This document shows, piece by piece, positions 35,457 through 42,358 of a stretch of 64,000 nucleotides of DNA. The notes under the pieces were generated by a model. The model was not told where the DNA came from and did no database searches. It saw nothing but the letters and a program-made list of their open reading frames with translations. A program made the translations under genes and the position numbers. Within the stretch, counting starts at the first letter, position 1, and every line of letters starts with the position of its first letter. The DNA lies in NCBI RefSeq assembly GCF_004349055.1, contig NZ_SMKX01000030.1, positions 1 through 64,000 on the forward strand. The letters run 5' to 3'. Source of the stretch: Kribbella antibiotica. GTDB taxonomy: Bacteria > Actinomycetota > Actinomycetes > Propionibacteriales > Kribbellaceae.

Positions 35457-36756
35457 CCAGGAGCTGGTTCGCCGGCTGCGGTCCCAGGTGGCCGACCGGC
35501 TGAACGAACAACGCCGTCGGGACCAGGTGAACGGCGTACCGCCGATGAGTGCCGAGGACGAGCGGGAGTACGCGCGCTCGTTGATCGTGCAGGTGCTTGA
35601 GGACCACGCTCGCTACGAGCTGGCCGAAGGCCGGACACCGCCGACCCCCGACGACGATGCGCAGATCGCGGGCGCGATCCACTCGGCGCTGTTCGGTGTC
35701 GGGCGGCTGCAACCGCTGATCGACGACCCTGAGGTCGAGAACATCGACATCAACGGCTGCGACCAGGTTTTCGTCCAGTACGGCGATGGTCGCGAAGAGC
35801 GGCCCGGTCCGGTGGCCGAGAGCGATGACGAACTGGTCGAGCTGATTCAGGTGCTGGCGGCCCACGCCGGTCTGACCAGCCGTCCGTTCGACTCCGCGAA
35901 CCCCCAGCTGGACCTGCGGCTGCCGGACGGCTCGCGTCTGTCCGCGGTCATGGGCGTCACCTCGCGGCCCGCGATCTCGATCCGGCGCGCGCGCCTCGGC
36001 CGGGTCTACATCCGCGACCTGGTGGCCAACGGCACCTTTACCGAGGACGTCGGTCAGTTCCTCACCGCTGCGGTGCTGGCGCGGAAGAACATCATGATCG
36101 CCGGGGCGACGAACTCCGGGAAGACCACGCTGCTCCGCGCGCTCGGCAATGTGATCCCGCCGCACGAGCGCCTGATCACCGTCGAGCGCTCACTGGAGCT
36201 CGGTCTCGGGGAGTTCAAGGATCTGCACCCGAACGTCGTTGCGTTCGAGGAGCGGCTGCCGAACTCCGAAGGAATGGGCGCGGTCGAAATGGCCGACCTG
36301 GTCCGTCGTTCGCTGCGTATGAACCCGTCGCGCGTCATCGTCGGTGAGGTGCTGGGCGACGAGATCGTCACCATGCTGAACGCGATGAGCCAGGGTAACG
36401 ACGGCTCCCTGTCGACGATCCACTCGAACAGCTCGATGGAGGTGTTCAACCGCATCAGCACCTACGCGATTCAGGCGACAGAGCGACTGCCGATGGAAGC
36501 CACCCAGATGCTGATCGCCGGCGCGCTCGACTTCGTGGTCTTCGTTCGCAAGCAGAACGACTACCAGCACGGCGGTGGCCTGAGCCGGTACGTCGAGAGC
36601 ATCCGCGAGGTGACTGGCTGGGACGGTCGAGTGCTGTCCAGCGAGGTGTTCGCGCCTGCGCCGGACGGTCGCGCCGCGGCACACGCGCCGATCGCCTGTA
36701 TGGACGAACTCGAGTACTACGGGTATCGACCCGTCGTACACGGAACGTGGGCGTGA
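35446..36756 (+). CDS. tadA: Tad pilus assembly ATPase TadA/CpaF
   Basis: About 436 residues; the hexameric secretion ATPase that powers pilus assembly. Seen are the N-terminal domain ending in VENIDINGCDQVFVQYGDG, Walker A GATNSGKTTLLRA (residues ~220-232), the Asp box ITVERSLELGL, Walker B-like SRVIVGEVLGDE and His box SLSTIHSNSS. The ATG at 35446 follows a GGGGGAG RBS; the longer frame from 35401 lies inside tadZ. Confidence 0.96.
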   Translation: MSADQELVRRLRSQVADRLNEQRRRDQVNGVPPMSAEDEREYARSLIVQVLEDHARYELAEGRTPPTPDDDAQIAGAIHSALFGVGRLQPLIDDPEVENIDINGCDQVFVQYGDGREERPGPVAESDDELVELIQVLAAHAGLTSRPFDSANPQLDLRLPDGSRLSAVMGVTSRPAISIRRARLGRVYIRDLVANGTFTEDVGQFLTAAVLARKNIMIAGATNSGKTTLLRALGNVIPPHERLITVERSLELGLGEFKDLHPNVVAFEERLPNSEGMGAVEMADLVRRSLRMNPSRVIVGEVLGDEIVTMLNAMSQGNDGSLSTIHSNSSMEVFNRISTYAIQATERLPMEATQMLIAGALDFVVFVRKQNDYQHGGGLSRYVESIREVTGWDGRVLSSEVFAPAPDGRAAAHAPIACMDELEYYGYRPVVHGTWA

Positions 36757-36760
36757 CGAG

Positions 36761-37654
36761 ATGAGCATGGAAACTCTGCTGGCCCTGGTCTGCGGTGCGG
36801 TGGTGGGCGGCGCGATTCTGCTGCTGATCATCGCGATTCGCGGGACCGAGCCACGTGACGAGACACCGTCGATGTTCCGGCGCGGCTCGAGCGCGGAGAA
36901 CCGCAAGAACCTGATCCGGATCGCCGTCGGGATCGGCGTCGGCCTCGTCGTACTGGTGGTGACGCAGTGGCTCGTGCTGGCCGCGGCGCTCGGTCTGCTG
37001 GCTGCGCTGGCGGACCGATTCTTCGGTGGTGCCGGTGAAGAGCGGCGGTCCATTGAGCGGCTGGAGGCGTTGGCCACCTGGACCGAGGCGCTGCGTGACA
37101 CGATCGCCGGTGCGGTCGGTCTGGAGCAGGCGATCCCGGCGACTGCTGTGAACGCGGCCCCGGCGATCAAGCCCAGCCTGAACCTGCTGGTCGACCGGCT
37201 GCGCATCCGCGAACCGTTGCCCTCGGCACTCATGCGGTTCGCCGACGACCTGGACGACCCCGCCGCCGACCTGATCGTGGCGGCGCTGGTTCTGAACGCA
37301 CGGCTGCGCGGCCCCGGTCTGCGCGAAGTGCTCAGCGCGCTGGCCGACTCGGCCCGCGAAGAGCTCGACGTACGGCGGAAGGTCGGCGCCGAACGGCGGT
37401 CGACCCGGCGGTCGGTGCAGGTGGTGGTCGCGATCACCCTGCTCGTGGCGGCCGCGTTGGTGCTGTTCAATCCGGAGTACGTCAAGCCGTACACGAGTTT
37501 CATCGGGCAGTTCGTGCTGTTCATCGTGATCGCGTTGTATGCGGTCGGCCTGGTCTGGCTGCGCCGGCTGGCCAAGATCGAGGTACCCGAGCGGTTCCTG
37601 ATCGGTGGCAGTCAGAAACCGGCAGACCAGCGGATGGAGGTGGTGGGCGGATGA
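36761..37654 (+). CDS. tadB: Tad inner-membrane platform protein TadB
   Basis: A 297-residue type II secretion F-family protein. A membrane helix at the N-terminus and a second near residues 60-90 precede the cytoplasmic F domain (RLEALATWTEALRDTIAGAVGLEQAI). Two helices follow (VVVAITLLVAAALVLF and FIGQFVLFIVIALYAVGLVW). It forms the membrane platform with TadC. It starts 5 nt after tadA and ends overlapping tadC. Confidence 0.93.
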   Translation: MSMETLLALVCGAVVGGAILLLIIAIRGTEPRDETPSMFRRGSSAENRKNLIRIAVGIGVGLVVLVVTQWLVLAAALGLLAALADRFFGGAGEERRSIERLEALATWTEALRDTIAGAVGLEQAIPATAVNAAPAIKPSLNLLVDRLRIREPLPSALMRFADDLDDPAADLIVAALVLNARLRGPGLREVLSALADSAREELDVRRKVGAERRSTRRSVQVVVAITLLVAAALVLFNPEYVKPYTSFIGQFVLFIVIALYAVGLVWLRRLAKIEVPERFLIGGSQKPADQRMEVVGG

Positions 37655-38565
37655 TGTGGGCTTTCGTGACCGGTGCTCTGGTTGGCCTCGGTGCCTACCT
37701 GTTGGTGCGGATGCTGATCCGGCCGCGGGCCAATGTGCTTTCGACCATCGCCCGCATCGACGCGGGGCGCGGTGGCGGCGGTGCGACCACGAGCGCCGCC
37801 GGAGAGCGCGTTCTCGGTGGCATCGACCGAGCCCGCGAAACGCTCGGCCAGCGCCTCGAGGCCGAGGCCAACGCGCGCGGCTGGGCGTTCGGCAAGCTGC
37901 GCCGCGACCTCGCGGTGATGAACCAGCCGTTCGCCGCGATGCTTGCGACCAAGGTGTTCTTCGCGCTCGGCGCGCTGATCTTCATCCCGGTCGTGATGTT
38001 CCTGTTCAGCGCGATCGGCTTCGCGGCGCCTGGTGCGACTCCGGCGATCGTGACGCTGGCCGCGATGGCCTTCGCGTTCTTCCTGCCTGACCTGGCGCTG
38101 CGGCAGGAAGCAGAGGCACGGCGGCGCGACTTCCGGCATGTGGTCGGCAGCTTCCTCGACCTGGTCGCGATGAACCTGGCTGGTGGCCGCGGTCTGCCCG
38201 AGGCTCTGATGACGGCGTCGACCATTGGCGACCACTGGGCGATGGCGCGGATCCGGCAGGCGCTCGCGAACGCGCGGCTGATCGGCATCACGCCGTGGGA
38301 CGCGATGGCGCGGCTCGGCGATGACCTTGGTGTCGAGGAATTGCGCGACCTGGCCTCGGCGCTCGCACTGGCCGGTGACGAGGGTGCGAAGATCCGCGCG
38401 TCGCTGCTGGCGCGTGCCGCCTCGCTGCGGCGCAAAGAGCTTGCCGATGTGGAAGGTAAGGCGGGTGAGCGGTCGCAGTCGATGCTGGTCGCCCAGTTGG
38501 TGATGTGCGCCGCGTTCATGCTGTTTCTCGGATTTCCGGCCGGGATCGCGATCCTCGGCAGCTGA
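37651..38565 (+). CDS. tadC: Tad inner-membrane platform protein TadC
   Basis: A 304-residue F-family membrane protein. It shows an N-terminal helix, a central pair (TKVFFALGALIFIPVVMFLF and AIVTLAAMAFAFFLPDLAL), the F domain with FRHVVGSFLDLVAMNLAGGRGLPEAL, and a C-terminal helix LVAQLVMCAAFMLFLGFPAGIAIL. It overlaps tadB by 4 nt. About 100 bp separates it from the pilin gene, with a TGAGGCC/GGCCTCA hairpin at 38615-38634 in the gap. Confidence 0.93.
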   Translation: MMWAFVTGALVGLGAYLLVRMLIRPRANVLSTIARIDAGRGGGGATTSAAGERVLGGIDRARETLGQRLEAEANARGWAFGKLRRDLAVMNQPFAAMLATKVFFALGALIFIPVVMFLFSAIGFAAPGATPAIVTLAAMAFAFFLPDLALRQEAEARRRDFRHVVGSFLDLVAMNLAGGRGLPEALMTASTIGDHWAMARIRQALANARLIGITPWDAMARLGDDLGVEELRDLASALALAGDEGAKIRASLLARAASLRRKELADVEGKAGERSQSMLVAQLVMCAAFMLFLGFPAGIAILGS

Positions 38566-38669
38566 AGGCGGGTACGGATCCGTAGCACGGTTCTGTCCGT
38601 CGTACAGGGCATACTGAGGCCAGCCCCGGCCTCATGCGGCGTTGGATTCAAGAAATGGAAGGCATGCGA

Positions 38670-38888
38670 ATGAACACCGAACTGCAGTTCTGGCGCACGA
38701 TGGCTGGCTACGCCGTCGCCCGCGCGCACGCGCAGCGGGCGCGCGCGAAGCAGGGCCGCACGGAGCTCGGCGCCTCGGCGCTGGAGTGGGCCATCATCTC
38801 GGCGATCCTGGTCGCCGCCGCGCTGGCCATCGGCCTCGTGGTGCGTCGTGTCATCGACAAGCGCACCGGCGAGATCGAGAACGGCTGA
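38670..38888 (+). CDS. Flp-type pilin subunit
   Basis: A 72-residue prepilin with a basic leader (HAQRARAKQGRTELG), then the cleavage motif G^ASALEW and a hydrophobic helix AIISAILVAAALAIGLVV with a short polar tail. Glu at +5 is conserved; the usual Tyr after it is Trp. This is the likely pilus subunit. The ATG at 38670 is preferred because GGAAGG lies about 8 nt upstream; an upstream in-frame start at 38634 exists. Confidence 0.88.
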   Translation: MNTELQFWRTMAGYAVARAHAQRARAKQGRTELGASALEWAIISAILVAAALAIGLVVRRVIDKRTGEIENG

Positions 38889-38894
38889 CCCACT

Positions 38895-39359
38895 GTGCCG
38901 GTCCGCCCCCCGACCGCCGCACGCGCCCGCCGGCGCCGGATCGCACGCCTTGCCGCGTGGCGATCCGAGCGCGGCGCGAGCGCGCTGGAGCTGGCGATCC
39001 TCGCGCCCATGATCATGGCGCTGATCTTCGTCTCGATCCAGACGGCGCTGTTCCTGTACGGCCGCTCGGTCGCGCTGAACGCAGCCCAGGAAGGCGTTTC
39101 CCGCCTGCGCCTGGTGCAGCCGCCGGTGTACACCCAGGCGGTGGGGGAGAAGGTCCGCGGCGACATCGAGGAGTACGCCAACCAGCTGGGCGGCACGACG
39201 CTGCAAAACGCAGTGGTGGCACCGCCGACGTACAACACTCCTGAGGGCATGGTGTCGTTCACTGTCAGTGGCGACACGGTTTCGCTGGTCCCGGGGCTGA
39301 AGCTTCACGTCGAGCGGACGGCGAACGGGCCGATCGAGCAGTTCGGGGCAGACAAGTGA
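38895..39359 (+). CDS. tadE: TadE-like pseudopilin
   Basis: A 154-residue TadE-family protein. A basic N-terminus leads to the prepilin-like motif RGASALELAILAPMIMALIFVSIQTALFLYGR, then an extracytoplasmic region of about 100 residues. TadE-like minor pilins are processed by the same peptidase as Flp. The GTG start lies 7 nt after the pilin gene, and the stop overlaps the next GTG. Confidence 0.9.
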   Translation: MPVRPPTAARARRRRIARLAAWRSERGASALELAILAPMIMALIFVSIQTALFLYGRSVALNAAQEGVSRLRLVQPPVYTQAVGEKVRGDIEEYANQLGGTTLQNAVVAPPTYNTPEGMVSFTVSGDTVSLVPGLKLHVERTANGPIEQFGADK

Positions 39360-39814
39360 ATCTCCGTCAGTTGTTGCGCAAGGCCCTGATTGTCAGGGCC
39401 CGCTCTGAGCGGGGTGCGCTGGCGCTGGAGATGGCGGTGCTGGCGCCGATCCTGCTGATCCTGTTCATGTTCCTGCTCGCCTGCGGCCGCTACTTCCAGA
39501 CCTCGTCCCTGCTGGAGAGCGCCGCCCGCGACGGCGCCCGCGCCGCCAGCATGTCGCGCTCCCAGGCCGACGCCCAGAGCCGCGTCAACGACGCCGTTAC
39601 CCGCACCATGAGCCAGGCCGTCGCGTCCTGCGCGGGAACCGCCTCCGGCACGCTCACCACCCCGCTCGTCGCGGGCACCCCGCTCTCGGTCGAGGTCACC
39701 TGCACCATCGACTACCGCGACCTGAGCTTCCTCGGCCTCAGCGGCGACACCACCATCACCAAGACCTTCACCTCGTCGGTCGACCCGTACCGGGGTGTGC
39801 GCGATGGCTCCTGA
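39356..39814 (+). CDS. TadE/TadF-like pseudopilin with paired cysteines
   Basis: A 152-residue minor pilin-like protein. The processing motif is RGALALEMAVLAPILLILFMFLLACGRYF. Downstream it has ESAARDGARAASMS, typical of the TadE family, and two cysteines (VASCAG and VTCTID) that could pair outside the membrane. Its GTG overlaps the previous stop (GTGA), and its end overlaps the TadG-like start by about 11 nt. Confidence 0.9.
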   Translation: MNLRQLLRKALIVRARSERGALALEMAVLAPILLILFMFLLACGRYFQTSSLLESAARDGARAASMSRSQADAQSRVNDAVTRTMSQAVASCAGTASGTLTTPLVAGTPLSVEVTCTIDYRDLSFLGLSGDTTITKTFTSSVDPYRGVRDGS

Positions 39815-40616
39815 GACCCACCGCTCCCGCATCGTGGAGTTCGTCCGCATCGATGCCTCCAGCAACGACCGCGGTCGCTTTCCGCAGGGTGCCTTGAGCC
39901 CCGCCGTGGCCATCCTCGCCGTGATGATCTTCGCCCTGGCCGGCCTCGTCCTCGACGGCGGCCGCCAGCTAGGCGCCCGCTCCCGGGCCGTCGGCTACGC
40001 CCAGGAAGCGGCCCGCGTAGGCGCCGCCACCATCGAGCTGAACGACGCCGAAGCCAAGATCGACACGGTGAAGGCGGCCACCGCCATCGCCGCCTTCTGC
40101 GCCCAGGTCGCGGCCAACGACCCCTCGGTCACCTCCTGCGCCCCCACCAAACTGACGGCGGACCAAGTGGACATCTCCGTCGCAATCGCCAACAAAACAA
40201 CGTTCCTGGGCCTCATCGGCAAAACAACGCTGAAGTCGACCGGCACTGGAACGGCACACGCCGAGCAGGGCGTCGAGAAGAACAACGACAGCCCGACCAT
40301 CCCGCCGATCTTCATCACGCGGCAGCCCGGCGGACCGGGCTGGACCATCTCCAGTACGGCGGTCCCGCCGAACCTTCCGTGCCCGGCAAGCTGGACGATG
40401 GGGTCACCGACTCCGACCTGGACGCTGGCGCCGCTCCCGTTCCCGGCGAGCTGCACGCCGAGCATTACGCCGACTCCCACTCCTACTCCGACAGACGGTG
40501 AGGAGAGTCCGACCAAGGCGCCGACGAAGACTCCGACCAAGACGCCACCCGGTGGCGGCGCACCAGCCGGCATCCTGCCCCCGCAGAACTCCCTCCCACC
40601 GAGCCTCGGACGCTAA
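39804..40616 (+). CDS. TadG-like pilus assembly protein with Pro/Thr-rich tail
   Basis: About 270 residues. An N-terminal membrane segment (GALSPAVAILAVMIFALAGLVLDGGRQLGARSRAVGYAQEAARVGA) matches the Flp pilus-assembly TadE/G-like start. A beta-rich middle follows, then a tail of repeated TPTPTPT and KTPTKTP that may span the cell wall. The ATG at 39804 is chosen over one three codons upstream. Confidence 0.8.
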   Translation: MAPETHRSRIVEFVRIDASSNDRGRFPQGALSPAVAILAVMIFALAGLVLDGGRQLGARSRAVGYAQEAARVGAATIELNDAEAKIDTVKAATAIAAFCAQVAANDPSVTSCAPTKLTADQVDISVAIANKTTFLGLIGKTTLKSTGTGTAHAEQGVEKNNDSPTIPPIFITRQPGGPGWTISSTAVPPNLPCPASWTMGSPTPTWTLAPLPFPASCTPSITPTPTPTPTDGEESPTKAPTKTPTKTPPGGGAPAGILPPQNSLPPSLGR

Positions 40617-40624
40617 GGATCATC

Positions 40625-41266
40625 GTGCGCAGTCTTACTTTGACGGTCGCCGCGCTGGCGGGCGCTGCCCTGCTGGCCGGTTGTGGCGGTGCCGCGAATG
40701 ATGGCGGTAGCCCGGTGCCTGTCGGTGGTAGCTCGAGCTCAACGACCACCGGTACGCCGTCGGCGACACTTTCTGCGCCGACGGCCGTGCCCTCGGATTC
40801 CGTGCAGCCGACCAGCGCCCCGCCGAAGAAGGCTCAAGTCATCATGGTGGCGGGGAACTTCGCGTCGAACCCGGCCGTCCAAGGGCTCGTGCAGAGCTAC
40901 CCGCTGTACTTCCAGTCGCTGGTCAGCAAGGACGACAAGATCCTGCGCACGCAGTTCCCGTCGTTCTTCTACTCGGATGTCTCGCAGGCCATCGTCGACG
41001 CACGGACCCAGGGCTGGGTGATGAAACCGCCGGGCAGCGTTGTCGTCCGTGGCGTACAGAACCAGCCGAACAACATCGTCCGGGTCACTACGTGCAGGTC
41101 GCAGACCACGCAGTACTGGGATCCGCGTGGAAAGAAGTGGTCGGTGGTGGCGCCGAACGGGACGCCACAGGTGATCGACATGATCAAGACCGGACTGGGC
41201 TGGAGGCCGTACAAACTGGCGCCCTCGAGCGGCGCGAAATGCGCAGGAGTGCGCTATCCGGCCTAG
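40625..41266 (+). CDS. Secreted lipoprotein of the Tad locus
   Basis: A 213-residue lipoprotein. The signal peptide ends in the lipobox LLAGC at residue ~20, followed by a Ser/Thr/Pro linker. The mature domain has AQVIMVAGNFASNPAVQGLVQSY and a conserved-looking SVVVRGVQNQPNNIVRVTTCRS part with a second Cys pair to AKCAGVRY. The function is unknown; the 8-bp spacing from the TadG-like gene suggests a pilus-associated role. Confidence 0.8.
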   Translation: MRSLTLTVAALAGAALLAGCGGAANDGGSPVPVGGSSSSTTTGTPSATLSAPTAVPSDSVQPTSAPPKKAQVIMVAGNFASNPAVQGLVQSYPLYFQSLVSKDDKILRTQFPSFFYSDVSQAIVDARTQGWVMKPPGSVVVRGVQNQPNNIVRVTTCRSQTTQYWDPRGKKWSVVAPNGTPQVIDMIKTGLGWRPYKLAPSSGAKCAGVRYPA

Positions 41267-41374
41267 ATCGGAACGGCGAAATTCACATATCGAACAGGTG
41301 ACGGCATACCGGACAACGGGCACTATGCACCTTGACATAGATAATCTGCGATGAGACTAGCCTGGGGAGTGAGG

Positions 41375-42331
41375 ATGCGTAACCGAGTGAGTCGCGGACT
41401 GGTCGCGCTGGGCGGTGTGTTCGCCCTGCTGATGGCCTTTCCCGCCTCGACCGCGACCGCGGACACCATCCAGACGGGCAACAACGTCTGCACGATGTAC
41501 GTGAACGCCGTCGGGTTCGGGGCCTTCTGCAGTTCCGGCGAGGCGTACTACCCGGGGCCCGCGGGCGGTCCGCCGCCGACCTGGCGCGACAAGCTCAACG
41601 GTCAGGTGTTCATCCCCTGCAAGGACTTCCCAGTACCGGACGGCATCACCCTGCCGAAGCCTCCTGAGGGCAAGAAGTGGGTTCTGCGCCTGTCGATCAC
41701 GGACTACAACCTTGACACGGTGAACGGTGGCAACAAGGCGCACCTCGAGCGCGCCATCGTCCCGGTGAGTCCGGAAGAAGCACGGCAGTGCCCGGATCGC
41801 GACTACATGGAGAAGTTCTGGTGGCAGTTCGGGGACAGCTACCCGGATCCCATCCTGCAGGTGAAGCCGACGTACACGCCGCGCGTCAACGTGCCGGCCT
41901 ACTTCACGCTGACGCCGGACAGCGCGATCGTGCAGAAGACCGACCCGACGAAGGTCGACCCTGAAGACCTCAACGGGGGCCTGTACGACGCAACGCACAA
42001 TCTGATCATGCGTGGCTTGGTCGTCGAGATGAAGGTCGATCCGGGCGACGGCACCGCGCCGTTCACGTGCCCGATGGGGATCACGCCGCTCGACGATCCG
42101 GACGGGTATGACGAGAACAGTGACCCGTACACGCAGCTGAGCACCTGCAAGCACATCTACAAGAAGTCCAGCGCGAGCCAGCCGGACGCTATGTACACGG
42201 TGAAGCTCGACATCACCTGGGAAGTTTCGTACTGGATCAACTCGGGCTCGCAGTGGCAGCCGATCGGCCGCGCGCATGTCCAGGCTGTGCAGCGGTTGCC
42301 TGTGCAGGAAGTGCAGGCCATCGGTGGCTGA
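41375..42331 (+). CDS. Secreted protein of the Tad locus, unknown function
   Basis: About 318 residues with a clear signal peptide (RGLVALGGVFALLMAFPASTATA). The mature part has six or more cysteines (NVCTMYVN, FGAFCSSG, FIPCKDF, ARQCPD, FTCPMG, STCKHI), which suggests disulphides. It shows beta-strand stretches such as KWVLRLSITDYNLDTV and MYTVKLDITWEVSYWI. No family is recognised. The ATG at 41375 follows GGGGAGTGAGG. It sits between the lipoprotein and the LysM-BTAD gene. Confidence 0.8.
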   Translation: MRNRVSRGLVALGGVFALLMAFPASTATADTIQTGNNVCTMYVNAVGFGAFCSSGEAYYPGPAGGPPPTWRDKLNGQVFIPCKDFPVPDGITLPKPPEGKKWVLRLSITDYNLDTVNGGNKAHLERAIVPVSPEEARQCPDRDYMEKFWWQFGDSYPDPILQVKPTYTPRVNVPAYFTLTPDSAIVQKTDPTKVDPEDLNGGLYDATHNLIMRGLVVEMKVDPGDGTAPFTCPMGITPLDDPDGYDENSDPYTQLSTCKHIYKKSSASQPDAMYTVKLDITWEVSYWINSGSQWQPIGRAHVQAVQRLPVQEVQAIGG

Positions 42332-42358
42332 CGTGGGGACGGGGACAGAGGAGCGAGC

